A program made the position numbers and the translations under genes. From Winogradskyella jejuensis (GTDB lineage Bacteria > Bacteroidota > Bacteroidia > Flavobacteriales > Flavobacteriaceae), in the NCBI RefSeq assembly GCF_900129745.1, contig NZ_FQWS01000002.1:310001-374000 (forward strand): a stretch of DNA of 64,000 nt. Reading direction: 5' to 3'. Of the stretch, positions 43,054-52,107 are shown piece after piece. The notes below the pieces were generated by a model. It saw only the letters and a program-made list of their open reading frames with translations. It did not search any database and was not told the DNA's origin. Position 1 is the stretch's first letter, and the number at the start of each line of letters is the position of its first letter.

Positions 43054-44149
43054 GCGCATTAAACTACTATACACCATTCCTAATTTTGATACGGCTGGCA
43101 GCGGTAAAGTAGTATATGATTTGGTGAAGCATATCGACAAAACCAAATTTGAACCGCATATTTGTTGTATGCACACAAAAGGCGCTTATTTTAAAACTAT
43201 TGAAAGTTTAGGTGTGCCTATCCATATATTTCCCTTTGCTACAGAATACAAACCGTTAGTGAGTTTACCGTTTAGAGTTCTTAAGATTCGTAAATTCTTT
43301 AAGAAGCAGCGATTTGATATTATTCATTCCTGGCATTGGAAATCTGATTTTACTGAGTCTCTAGCCGCAAAATTTGCTGGCGTACCTTATGTATATACCA
43401 AAAAAGCAATGGGTTGGGGAAACAAGGCTTGGCGTTGGCGTTCTCAATTGAGCACTAAAATTGTGACTATAAATTCGGATATGAAGTCACAGTTTTTTTC
43501 TAATATGGACGATAAGGTTGAGGCTATTCCTATAGGTCTTAATGTCAGAGATTTTGGTATTTTAGATAAAATCTATTCCAACGAGGATGGTTATAAAGTA
43601 GATAAAGATGATTTTGTAGTTGTAAGTATCGCTAATTTAGTAGCCGTAAAAGGGATAGAAATTTTACTAAAAGCCGCGAAACAAATCAATAACTCTAAAC
43701 TAAAGATTTTTATAGTAGGAGATGATACTTCAGATTATGCTAAAAACCTCAGAAAAGAATACGAATCAAATCAAGTTATATTTACTGGGAAAAGGCAAAA
43801 TATAAAATCGTATTTGGCATTGGCGGATGTATTCGTAATACCAACTAAAGATGAAGGACGTAAGGAAGGACAACCTATTGCGCCTATCGAGGCTATGTTA
43901 TCTGGCCGTGTGGTTCTTGGGTCTAAAATTTCAGGAATAAAAGATATTTTACAACTATTTCAAGATTGTTTGTTTCAACCAAATTCTGTTGAAGATTTAA
44001 AACGTAAGTTAGAGATGGTAATGCAAATGGAAGTCAGTCAAAGAGAGAAGCTAGCTAAGGAGATGTTTGAATTTGCTTCTAATAATTACACGATTGAAAA
44101 GAGTATTGAATTACACGAAACCTTATATTTAAATCTGTATAGAAACTAA
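43046..44149 (+). CDS. GT4 glycosyltransferase
   Basis: A 367-residue GT-B family 4 enzyme. IKLLYTIPNFDTAGSGKVVYDLVKHIDKTKFEPHICC begins the acceptor domain (the GSGKVVYDL loop is typical), DIIHSWHWKSDFTESLAAKFAGVPYVYTKKAMGW follows. The donor domain has VSIANLVAVKGIEILLKAA, VIFTGKRQNIKSYLALADVFVIPTKDEGRKEGQPIAPIEAMLSGRVVLGS with EX7E. It overlaps the amidotransferase gene by 8 nt and abuts the next gene. Confidence 0.88.
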   Translation: MAKRIKLLYTIPNFDTAGSGKVVYDLVKHIDKTKFEPHICCMHTKGAYFKTIESLGVPIHIFPFATEYKPLVSLPFRVLKIRKFFKKQRFDIIHSWHWKSDFTESLAAKFAGVPYVYTKKAMGWGNKAWRWRSQLSTKIVTINSDMKSQFFSNMDDKVEAIPIGLNVRDFGILDKIYSNEDGYKVDKDDFVVVSIANLVAVKGIEILLKAAKQINNSKLKIFIVGDDTSDYAKNLRKEYESNQVIFTGKRQNIKSYLALADVFVIPTKDEGRKEGQPIAPIEAMLSGRVVLGSKISGIKDILQLFQDCLFQPNSVEDLKRKLEMVMQMEVSQREKLAKEMFEFASNNYTIEKSIELHETLYLNLYRN

Positions 44150-45319
44150 ATGAAGTTAGGCATCGTACTTTCTAAACCACCGTCTTATTCTGAGACCTTT
44201 TTCAACTCAAAAATAAAAGGGCTACTAGAGCACGGGTATGATGTTACTTTATACGTTAGAGAAAATACCGAGGAATATAAGAACTGTAAAGTTTACAATG
44301 CGCCGAGAGTCTTTAAGAATCCAATACTGCAAGTATTGAGTACAGGATTTGTATTATTAAGTTTGGTATTTTATCTAAAGCGTATTTTAAAATTTATTAA
44401 ACTCGAAAAATCATCGGGTAGAAGTATTACTGATACTCTCAAAAATTGTTATAAAAATGCTCATTTGCTAAAGGCTAATGTAGATTGGTTGCATTTTGGG
44501 TTTGCCACGCTAGCCTTAGGAAGTGAACATGTGGCTAAAAGTATTGATGCAAAAATGGCAATAAGTTGCAGAGGTTATGATATGGATGTTTATCCTTTAA
44601 AGCATGAAAAAGTGTATGATTTAGTATGGAAAAGAGTTGATAAGGTTCATGCGATTTCTAATTATATGTTAAGTAAGGCACAAGAACTTGGATTACCAGA
44701 CTCCGTTGCATCAGCTATAATTTATCCTGCTATTAGTCCTTATTTTTTTAAAGGAAAAAATGAAAAACAATTCTCAGAATCCAAGTCGTTAAATATAACG
44801 ACTATAGCAAGATTACATTGGATTAAAGGCTTGGATTACACGCTCGAAGCTTTACAACTATTGAAACAAAAAGGAGTGAAGTTTAATTATACTATAATTG
44901 GTGAAGGTTCAGAATATGAATCCTTACGTTATGCTGTGCATGAATTAAATTTAGAAAATGAAGTTTCCTTTTTAGGAAAATTATCGCATCAAACCACATT
45001 AGAACATTTAAAAAACACGGATATCTATTTGCAATACAGTCATACTGAAGGCTTTTGCAATGCGGTTTTAGAAGCGCAAGCTATGGGTTGTTTATGTGTT
45101 GTTTCAGATGGTGGCGGATTGCCAGAAAATATTATTGATAATACAACTGGTTTCCTAGTGAAAAAAAGAGATGCCAATGCATTAGCTGAATCTATATTTA
45201 GGGTTTTAAGTATGGATGAACTAGATTTATCCCCAATTAAAAAAGCTGCTAGAACTCGTGTTTTAAAAGATTTTACTATCGATAATCAAATACAAGCATT
45301 TATAAATTTTTATGAATAG
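44150..45319 (+). CDS. GT4 glycosyltransferase
   Basis: A 389-residue GT-B family 4 enzyme. KLGIVLSKPPSYSETFFNSKIKGLLEHGYDVTLYV opens the acceptor domain; a hydrophobic stretch near residues 60-80 may touch the membrane. WLHFGFATLALGSEHVAKSIDAKMAISCRGYDMDVYPLKH is conserved in colanic-acid-type transferases. LNITTIARLHWIKGLDYTLEALQLL and YSHTEGFCNAVLEAQAMGCLCVVSDGGGLPEN (EX7E) form the donor site. Start abuts the preceding stop; its end overlaps the FkbM gene by 8 nt. Confidence 0.88.
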   Translation: MKLGIVLSKPPSYSETFFNSKIKGLLEHGYDVTLYVRENTEEYKNCKVYNAPRVFKNPILQVLSTGFVLLSLVFYLKRILKFIKLEKSSGRSITDTLKNCYKNAHLLKANVDWLHFGFATLALGSEHVAKSIDAKMAISCRGYDMDVYPLKHEKVYDLVWKRVDKVHAISNYMLSKAQELGLPDSVASAIIYPAISPYFFKGKNEKQFSESKSLNITTIARLHWIKGLDYTLEALQLLKQKGVKFNYTIIGEGSEYESLRYAVHELNLENEVSFLGKLSHQTTLEHLKNTDIYLQYSHTEGFCNAVLEAQAMGCLCVVSDGGGLPENIIDNTTGFLVKKRDANALAESIFRVLSMDELDLSPIKKAARTRVLKDFTIDNQIQAFINFYE

Positions 45320-46166
45320 ACTCTTAGTTAAAATATACAGTTTAGTTCCTGAAAATTTAAAACAGAAGATAGGGCAATCTCAGGCTTTAAAAGACTTGAG
45401 GAAAATGCTATTATACACACCAAAAGGATTTAAAATAGCCAAAGTCTTAGTTAATCATCGTTATGGTGAGCATCATGTGAATTTCAATTTTGTAGCTTCA
45501 ATAAAAATCGCTTCAAAAGCCAAAGAATTAGGTGTTGAAAATACGCTACTAAGAAATAGTTTTGAGTTAATCAATAAGTTTAAAACCAATAGAAATGATT
45601 TAACGGTCTTAGATGTGGGTTCAAATTTTGGGTATTTGGGGGCTGTTTGGGCTGACTCTGTTGCAGCTAATGGAAAAGTTTTAGCTTTTGAGCCTAATAG
45701 AAATTTATTTCAAACTATCGAAAAAACCATCGAAGCGAATACTAAATTTTCTCAGAATTTTGAAGTTTATAATCTTGCTGTAGGCTCCAAAAAAGGAGTT
45801 GTGCATTTAAATGCAAGTGCCTTCTCGTCTAACACCGAGGACATGTCAGCTGCTATTGAGGCTTATGATGTAGACATGGTAAAGCTCGATGATTTCGTGA
45901 AACATCATGATATCGCGCAAGTCGATTTACTAAAAATTGATGTAGACGGTATAGAGCTAGATATTTTAAAAGGTGCTGAACATATTTTAAAAGAGAATAC
46001 TGCAATTATAATAGTAGAAACCAATAACGACCAACGCATAGTAAACCATTTTAGAGCTCTAGATTATTTCATTTATAACATGAAGCTAGACTTATATCAA
46101 GATTCTCAGACTTTGCCTCTAAACATTTTCTGTGTGCCAAAAAAACTAGACAAAAATGTTGTTTAG
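45312..46166 (+). CDS. FkbM family SAM-dependent methyltransferase
   Basis: A 284-residue methyltransferase of the FkbM type, which O-methylates hydroxyls of sugars and polyketides. TVLDVGSNFGYLGAVWADSVAANGKVLAFEPNRNLFQTIEKTIEAN is motif I and the ribose-binding segment; LDDFVKHHDIAQVDLLKIDVDGIELDILKGAEHILKEN is the FkbM-specific DVDGxE block. N-terminal ~70 residues are an extra helical region. Overlaps both neighbours (8 nt and 11 nt). The third methyltransferase in the operon, and the one whose family most clearly points to sugar O-methylation. Confidence 0.9.
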   Translation: MNRLLVKIYSLVPENLKQKIGQSQALKDLRKMLLYTPKGFKIAKVLVNHRYGEHHVNFNFVASIKIASKAKELGVENTLLRNSFELINKFKTNRNDLTVLDVGSNFGYLGAVWADSVAANGKVLAFEPNRNLFQTIEKTIEANTKFSQNFEVYNLAVGSKKGVVHLNASAFSSNTEDMSAAIEAYDVDMVKLDDFVKHHDIAQVDLLKIDVDGIELDILKGAEHILKENTAIIIVETNNDQRIVNHFRALDYFIYNMKLDLYQDSQTLPLNIFCVPKKLDKNVV

Positions 46167-47475
46167 ATTTCGAAAATATTTGCAACCCACGCACTATTTT
46201 GGATTAAAAATCCAAAATGGGAATTTTGTGTTTCCAAAAGTTGATGCGACTATTAACTCCAATTTTCCGAGAGATAATAGGTATCAATCCGAGACAGCAA
46301 AAACCTATGACCAATCTTGGCGTGCCTTATTAAATGGGTATATAAATTATTCAGACACTATTAAAGAAGTTGAAGTCTTATCTGTTTTTGATAATTATGT
46401 GTTTTCGAGAAAATATTTTAGTAAAGCTTGGGTGTATTATGTTTTATTACTACGGCTTTTGAGTCTTAAAAATCCAATTGAAGAACTTTCAGGATTTTTT
46501 AAAAGCAGACAGATAACTCGTTATTTATCTGGTTCGGAAACATTCGATTATACTGAATACGAACACTATCAAAGTCAGTTTTTAAAAACGCAGCCTTTGG
46601 TTTCTGTTATTATCCCAACTCTCAATCGCTACCCATACCTTAAGGATGTTCTAAAAGATTTGGAAGTTCAAGATTACAGTAATTTTGAAGTCATAGTCGT
46701 TGACCAGTCGGAGCCATTTGAAAAAGACTTCTATAACAACTATGATTTAAATTTAAGAGTCGAATATCAACAAGAAAAGGCTTTATGGTTAGCGCGTAAT
46801 ACAGCTATAAAACAATCCAAAGGCGATTATATCTTATTGTTTGATGATGATAGTAGAGTAGAACCGAATTGGATTTCTGAACACTTAAAGGCACTAGATT
46901 TTTTTAATGCAGACATTTCTTCTGGTGTTTCGATTTCTAAAGTCGGCGATAAAATTCCAGCGCATTATAGCTATTTTAAAATAAGTGACCAATTAGACAC
47001 TGGGAATGTACTTTTAAAGAAATCTATTTTTACTAAGATTGGTCTTTTTGATAGACAGTTTGAGAAACAGCGTATGGGTGATGGCGAGTTTGGTTTGCGC
47101 GCTTTTTTAAATGGTTATAAGAATGTATCAAATCCACATGCTAAGCGCTTGCATTTAAAGGTTGGTTCTGGAGGTTTACGAGATATGGGAAGTTGGGATG
47201 CTTTTAGAACTAAAAACCTGTTTCAACCAAGACCAATACCAAGCGTACTCTATTTTTATCGGCGTTATTTTGGTGATAAACGAAGTTTATTATCCGTTTT
47301 AAGAACAGTTCCTATTTCAGTTGTGCCTTATCAGTACAAAAGCAATAAACCAATGTTGGTTTTAAGTGGTTTAATTGCTTTAGTTTTATTTCCATTAATC
47401 CTTTTTCAAATTATAAAATCATGGCGATTGTCATCTAAAAAATTAAAAGAAGGGCCAAAAATTGAAATGCTCTAG
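46156..47475 (+). CDS. GT2 glycosyltransferase with long N-terminal extension and C-terminal membrane helix
   Basis: A 439-residue protein. Residues ~1-145 are an extension I do not recognise (FPKVDATINSNFPRDNRYQSETAKTYDQSWRALLNGYI). The family 2 core starts at PLVSVIIPTLNRYPYLKDVLKDLEVQDYSNFEVIVVDQSE, with LLFDDDSRVEPNWISEHLKAL as the DDD metal site and GDGEFGLRAFLNGYKNVSNPHAKRLHLKVGSGG as acceptor region (GDGEFG with the likely base Glu). A hydrophobic helix (LVLSGLIALVLFPLILFQII) near residues 405-425 anchors the C-terminus. Overlaps neighbours by 11 nt and 1 nt. Confidence 0.87.
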   Translation: MLFRFRKYLQPTHYFGLKIQNGNFVFPKVDATINSNFPRDNRYQSETAKTYDQSWRALLNGYINYSDTIKEVEVLSVFDNYVFSRKYFSKAWVYYVLLLRLLSLKNPIEELSGFFKSRQITRYLSGSETFDYTEYEHYQSQFLKTQPLVSVIIPTLNRYPYLKDVLKDLEVQDYSNFEVIVVDQSEPFEKDFYNNYDLNLRVEYQQEKALWLARNTAIKQSKGDYILLFDDDSRVEPNWISEHLKALDFFNADISSGVSISKVGDKIPAHYSYFKISDQLDTGNVLLKKSIFTKIGLFDRQFEKQRMGDGEFGLRAFLNGYKNVSNPHAKRLHLKVGSGGLRDMGSWDAFRTKNLFQPRPIPSVLYFYRRYFGDKRSLLSVLRTVPISVVPYQYKSNKPMLVLSGLIALVLFPLILFQIIKSWRLSSKKLKEGPKIEML

Positions 47476-48581
47476 TGTCTGAGACAAGCAAACATATTGT
47501 TCTTTTAACTTCTGAGTTTCCACCTTTACCTGGCGGTATAGGCAATCACGCCTATAATTTTGCGGAATATTTATCGGACTTAGGCTATCAGGTTTCTGTA
47601 ATTGCTGACCAGCGTGATACATCGCGTAATGAAAAAGAATTCGATTCACAACTAAAAAGTAAGATTCATCGCGTAGCCATAACATCTCCTCGGTTTTTAA
47701 TGTATTTAAAGCGAATTTGGAACTGTTATAAGTTGTCCAAATCAGCCGATAAACTTATATGCTCAGGAAAGTTTCCACTTTGGATAGGTGCTATTTTAAA
47801 GCCTTTTATATCAGTAGAGTTAATTGCTGTCATACACGGTACAGAAGTTAATTTTTCAAATAGCAGATTGCGGAAATCTATCAATTGGTCATTAAAACGC
47901 TTTGATAAAGTCATTGCAGTTTCAAATTTCACAAAATCTTTAGTTGGTGATTTAGATCTTAAGCAGGTTAAGGTTATTCCAAACGGATATTCGCCTTCAG
48001 AATCTGACTCATATATTGATAGTGAGATTCAAATAGAGGGAAATCCAAAACTGCTAACCGTTGGTAATGTTACTAAAAGAAAAGGGCAGGCCAATGTTAT
48101 AAGGCATTTACCAAAACTCAAGGAAATTTATCCAAACGTTCATTACCACTGTGTGGGATTTAAAACTGAAGCTGAATATCTATTGACTTTAGCTAAATCA
48201 CTTGATGTCTCAAAACATGTGACTTTTCACGGGCATTTGTCACATGGGCAACTAAACCAATTTTATGAAAACTCAGATATTTGCGTGATGCTAAGTCAAA
48301 ATACAGAAACAGGAGATGTAGAAGGCTTTGGAATTGCTTTAATCGAAGCCAATCATTTTGGATTGCCAACCATTGGGTCTAAAAGTTGTGGTATTGAAGA
48401 TGCTATTTTAGATAAAAATTCAGGTCTTTTAGTTGATAGAGAAGACACATCAGCTTTTATAAATGCTATTGGCAGTATTTTGAATAATAAAACCCATTAT
48501 ACTGAGCAAGCAAAGCTTTGGGCGGAGCAACATCAATGGAGTCATGTTATAAAACAGTATGTAGATTATATTGAAGCATGA
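47475..48581 (+). CDS. GT4 glycosyltransferase
   Basis: A 368-residue GT-B family 4 enzyme. HIVLLTSEFPPLPGGIGNHAYNFAEYLSDLGYQVSVIA is the acceptor-domain glycine loop; VELIAVIHGTEVNF follows. KLLTVGNVTKRKGQANVIRHLPKL starts the donor domain and DVEGFGIALIEANHFGLPTIGSKSCGIEDAI has EX7E. The start is GTG, one base overlapping the preceding TAG (TAGTG), and its end overlaps the next gene as ATGA. The GTG start is supported by the conserved sequence beginning only six residues later. Confidence 0.88.
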   Translation: MSETSKHIVLLTSEFPPLPGGIGNHAYNFAEYLSDLGYQVSVIADQRDTSRNEKEFDSQLKSKIHRVAITSPRFLMYLKRIWNCYKLSKSADKLICSGKFPLWIGAILKPFISVELIAVIHGTEVNFSNSRLRKSINWSLKRFDKVIAVSNFTKSLVGDLDLKQVKVIPNGYSPSESDSYIDSEIQIEGNPKLLTVGNVTKRKGQANVIRHLPKLKEIYPNVHYHCVGFKTEAEYLLTLAKSLDVSKHVTFHGHLSHGQLNQFYENSDICVMLSQNTETGDVEGFGIALIEANHFGLPTIGSKSCGIEDAILDKNSGLLVDREDTSAFINAIGSILNNKTHYTEQAKLWAEQHQWSHVIKQYVDYIEA

Positions 48582-49702
48582 AACTAGTCATTATATCACA
48601 TACTGAGCATTATAAAACTTCTGATGGCGATATTGTTGGATGGAGTCCTACTGTGAATGAAATTAATCATTTAGCACCCTATTTTACATCAATTACTCAT
48701 GTGGCCATGCTTCATGACACCAAAGCACCTAAAAGTGTTTTAAACTATTCTGAACCTAATGTTATGTTTGTTGCCTTACCTGCTTTAGGAGGTACATCGG
48801 TTTGGAGTAAACTAAAGTTAATACTTCACCTTCCGAAGGTTATCTCTATTGTGCGAAAAGCATTGAAAGATGCTGATGCGTTTCAATTAAGAACACCAAC
48901 TGGGATAGGCGTATTTTTAATTCCATATTTGTCATGGTTTTCAAAGAAAAAAGGCTGGTTTAAATATGCCGGGAATTGGAACCAAGAACGTCCACCATTT
49001 GGTTATAGGTTACAACGTTGGATGCTTAAAAAGCAATCACGATTTGTGACCATAAATGGGAGATGGGATAATCAAACTAAGCATTGCTTAACATTTGAAA
49101 ACCCTTGTTTGACCGAAGCTGATCTAAATGAAGGTTCAGAAACTATAAATCAAAAACAACTCACTGAGAAGCTTAATTTTTGCTTCGTTGGTCGACTAGA
49201 AACTCCCAAAGGAGTTGGACGTATTATTAATGCTTTTAAAACGTTAAGCGAAGTACAAAAAGCTAGAGTTGGTCATGTGCATTTGGTTGGAGACGGAAAA
49301 GAAAAACTTGAATTTGAATCGAGAGCAAAAGACTCTGGTATAAGCTTTATATTTCATGGTTATATGGATAGAGAGGCTGTTTTTGAAATTTACAAAACCA
49401 GTCAATTCTTCCTAATGCCTACTAGTGCTTCTGAAGGATTTCCAAAGGTTATTGCTGAGGCTGCTAATTTTGCGTGTATTCCAGTAGTTTCTTCAGTTTC
49501 TGCGATTGCTCAGTATGTAGAACATGAGAAAAATGGATTTATAATTGCATCTGTTTCGAGTGAAGGCCTTAAAGGAGAACTTGATAAAATTTTTAGTCTT
49601 AATAATGTTGATTATAAAAAGTTAATCGATAATAATAATTATGTAGAGAAATTTACTTTTAAGCATTATACCCATAGAATACTAACAGAAATCTTATCTT
49701 GA
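48578..49702 (+). CDS. GT4 glycosyltransferase
   Basis: A 374-residue GT-B family 4 enzyme. KLVIISHTEHYKTSDGDIVGWSPTVNEINHLAPYF begins it; AFQLRTPTGIGVFLIPYLSWF and GWFKYAGNWNQERPPFGYRLQRWMLKK are the acceptor-side conserved parts (family resembling WbuB-like enzymes). LNFCFVGRLETPKGVGRIINAF opens the donor domain and ASEGFPKVIAEAANFACIPVVSSVSAI contains EX7E. Coupled upstream by ATGA; the ligase/polymerase gene follows after 7 nt. Confidence 0.86.
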   Translation: MKLVIISHTEHYKTSDGDIVGWSPTVNEINHLAPYFTSITHVAMLHDTKAPKSVLNYSEPNVMFVALPALGGTSVWSKLKLILHLPKVISIVRKALKDADAFQLRTPTGIGVFLIPYLSWFSKKKGWFKYAGNWNQERPPFGYRLQRWMLKKQSRFVTINGRWDNQTKHCLTFENPCLTEADLNEGSETINQKQLTEKLNFCFVGRLETPKGVGRIINAFKTLSEVQKARVGHVHLVGDGKEKLEFESRAKDSGISFIFHGYMDREAVFEIYKTSQFFLMPTSASEGFPKVIAEAANFACIPVVSSVSAIAQYVEHEKNGFIIASVSSEGLKGELDKIFSLNNVDYKKLIDNNNYVEKFTFKHYTHRILTEILS

Positions 49703-49709
49703 AGCTAGA

Positions 49710-51080
49710 TTGAGAGCACGATTCTTACAAACCGATTCTTACATTCAACTTGTATTATTACATATAGGTTTAGGTTTGGTATTCTTTATATTTAAGCCCT
49801 TTGCAAAACTATTTTTCCTCATAATTATGGGATATTTTTTGTATCGTATTGTGATGTCTACCTCCAAGCAGTTGACCATGAATGTGCTATTGGCTTGTGC
49901 TTACTTTACAGGTGTTGAAATATTATTTCGTATGACCAAAGGAGGCTTAGCTTATGAAGCTTCAAAATATTTGGTTATCGTTTTTGTACTTATAGGCATG
50001 TTTTACAAAGGTGTTTCAGGAAAAGGATATGCATACTTTATCTATCTAGTTTTGCTTGTGCCTGCAATAGTTGTTGCTTCTGTAACCCTTACACTAGATG
50101 CTAAGTTTAGGTCAAATATTACTTTTGTATTAAGTGGACCAGTTTGTTTAGGTTTAGCAGCCTTGTTTTGTTATGATAGGAAAGTAACGTATCAGCAATT
50201 ACATAAACTTGTTTTATATATTTTACTCCCCATCATCTCCACAACAACATATTTGTTTTTATATACGCCCTCAATAAAAGATAGATTAAGTGGAACAGCT
50301 TCTAATGCTGCATTATCTGGTGGTTTCGGGCCTAATCAGGTATCTACAATCTTAGGTTTAGGGATATTTTGTGTGGTAGTAAGGTTAGTTTTAAAATCAC
50401 CTAACATTTTTTTAAAGATTTTAAATCTTGTTTTATTGGCGGCTATGACATTCAGAGCTATAGTTACATTCAGTAGAGGAGGAGTTTTAGCAGCAGCATT
50501 AGTCGTTGCAGCGTTTTTTGGCACTGTAGTTTTAAGGTTAAAGGTTAAGCGATTGATTCCTTTGTTTGGGTCCATATTTTTGTTAGTTAGTATATTAGGA
50601 GTTACGTGGGTTGTAAGTTCCAATCAAACTAGAGGTTTAATAGACAAGCGCTATGCCAATCAAGATGCTCTAGGAAGAGAGAAAAATGATTTAACGACTG
50701 GTCGTTTACAATTGTTTTTACAAGAAGTAGATGGGTTTTTAGAAAGTCCATTTTTGGGTATTGGTGCATCAAGAGTAAAGAATAAACGTGTACAAGAGAC
50801 AGGACAGCAACTCCCTTCGCATAACGAACTTGGTCGTCTTTTGTCTGAGCATGGGTTACTGGGTATCATTTGCATATTTATCTTGGTTTTTAAACCTTTA
50901 GTCTATAGAGCTAATAATCGGCGTAATATCTTTTTCTTTTCCTTTTTGGCTTTTTGGTTTGCAACTATTAACCACTCTGGAATTCGAATAGCGGCACCAG
51001 CGGTACTTTATGCTTTAGCTTTATTAAATGTAACTTATGAAAAACCTCCTATACATAGGAAACAACTTAAACACAGCTAA
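49710..51080 (+). CDS. O-antigen ligase / polymerase family membrane protein (WaaL/Wzy superfamily)
   Basis: A 456-residue protein with about 11-12 hydrophobic helices and one long extracytoplasmic loop near residues 300-370. FRAIVTFSRGGVLAAALVVAAFFG is the SRGG motif of the O-antigen ligase domain; FLGIGASRVKNKRVQETGQQLPSHNELGRLLSEHGLLGIICI is the loop with the conserved PSHNxxxxxLxExGxxG motif carrying the functional His. It either polymerises repeat units (Wzy) or ligates glycan to lipid A or protein (WaaL/PglL); sequence alone does not decide. Start is TTG 49710. Its last 44 nt overlap the next gene. Confidence 0.88.
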   Translation: MRARFLQTDSYIQLVLLHIGLGLVFFIFKPFAKLFFLIIMGYFLYRIVMSTSKQLTMNVLLACAYFTGVEILFRMTKGGLAYEASKYLVIVFVLIGMFYKGVSGKGYAYFIYLVLLVPAIVVASVTLTLDAKFRSNITFVLSGPVCLGLAALFCYDRKVTYQQLHKLVLYILLPIISTTTYLFLYTPSIKDRLSGTASNAALSGGFGPNQVSTILGLGIFCVVVRLVLKSPNIFLKILNLVLLAAMTFRAIVTFSRGGVLAAALVVAAFFGTVVLRLKVKRLIPLFGSIFLLVSILGVTWVVSSNQTRGLIDKRYANQDALGREKNDLTTGRLQLFLQEVDGFLESPFLGIGASRVKNKRVQETGQQLPSHNELGRLLSEHGLLGIICIFILVFKPLVYRANNRRNIFFFSFLAFWFATINHSGIRIAAPAVLYALALLNVTYEKPPIHRKQLKHS

Positions 51081-52053
51081 AACTAATGTGTCTTCCATCC
51101 AAATATTGGGTGAAAAGCTAGAGTCTGAAGGCTACAACTTAAAGTACGCTTCATCTTACTCGTATAAGTTGTTACGTCTTATAGAAATGGTTTGGTATTG
51201 TATTAGATATTCACAATGGACGGATGCAGTTCTGATAGATACATACAGCACTCAGAATTTTTATTTTGCTCTAATATGTAGTCAAGTTTGTCGTATTTTT
51301 TCTATACCCTATTTTCCTATTTTACATGGCGGCGATTTACCGAGTAGACTTCAAAGAAGTCCTAAAAAATCTAGATTAGTTTTTGAGAATGCTAAGACGA
51401 ATATCTCTCCTTCGTTGTATTTAAAATCAAAGTTCGAAGAATTTGGTTACGAGAATATTCAATTTATTCCAAACGCTATTCAAATTGAGAATTATTCAGT
51501 TAAATCAAAAAATTACAAGAGCATTAGGCTTCTTTGGGTACGCTCATTCTCTAAAATATATAATCCTGAAATGGCTATTCAAGTTCTAAAAGCACTTTTA
51601 GATAATGGATTCAAAGCAGATTTGTGTATGGTTGGACCAGATTCAGATGGAAGCTTAGAGACAGTAAAAGCACTTGCAAAAAAGCTCGGTGTAGATGTAA
51701 AATTTACTGGGAAATTAGATAAAAAAGAATGGCATAAGCTTTCAGAACAATATAATATATTTATAAATACCACTAATTTTGATAATATGCCTGTAAGTAT
51801 TATCGAGGCTATGGCTCTAGGTTTCCCAATTGTATCAACAAGTGTAGGAGGAATACCGTTTTTAATCGAAGATGTTAGTGACGGGTTATTGGTAAAAAAA
51901 GGTGATGTTGAAGGAATGTCAGAGGATATTGTTAGAATTTTTGAAAATGAAAGTCTAAGGAATGAGTTGACTATAAACGCTCGACGTAAGGCTGAAAGCT
52001 TTGACTGGAATACAGTAAAAAAACAATGGCATTCCGTTTTAAAGTTTGATTAA
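51037..52053 (+). CDS. GT4 glycosyltransferase
   Basis: A 338-residue GT-B family 4 enzyme. MKNLLYIGNNLNTAKTNVSSIQILGEKLESEGYNLKYA begins the acceptor domain, FPILHGGDLPSRLQRSPKKSRLVFENAKTNISPSLYLK follows. RLLWVRSFSKIYNPEMAIQVLKALLDNG opens the donor domain, and TTNFDNMPVSIIEAMALGFPIVSTSVGGIPF holds the EX7E site in the frequent variant with Asp first. The ATG at 51037 overlaps the preceding gene by 44 nt, but the conserved glycine loop starts near residue 7, so a later start is unlikely. A 54-nt gap with a promoter-like sequence follows. Confidence 0.88.
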   Translation: MKNLLYIGNNLNTAKTNVSSIQILGEKLESEGYNLKYASSYSYKLLRLIEMVWYCIRYSQWTDAVLIDTYSTQNFYFALICSQVCRIFSIPYFPILHGGDLPSRLQRSPKKSRLVFENAKTNISPSLYLKSKFEEFGYENIQFIPNAIQIENYSVKSKNYKSIRLLWVRSFSKIYNPEMAIQVLKALLDNGFKADLCMVGPDSDGSLETVKALAKKLGVDVKFTGKLDKKEWHKLSEQYNIFINTTNFDNMPVSIIEAMALGFPIVSTSVGGIPFLIEDVSDGLLVKKGDVEGMSEDIVRIFENESLRNELTINARRKAESFDWNTVKKQWHSVLKFD

Positions 52054-52056
52054 TAA

Positions 52057-52086
52057 TTTGTTTTTTGCTCTAGTCCATTATCTTTA
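52057..52086 (+). promoter_or_regulatory. possible internal promoter for the initiating transferase
   Basis: TTTG (52057-52060), 18-nt spacer and TATCTTTA (52079-52086), one base from the -7 consensus, 21 nt before the ATG at 52108. It would let the last gene be expressed apart from the 29-kb upstream transcript. Confidence 0.45.
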
Positions 52087-52107
52087 CGACATCATTAAAT
52101 CCCCTTA

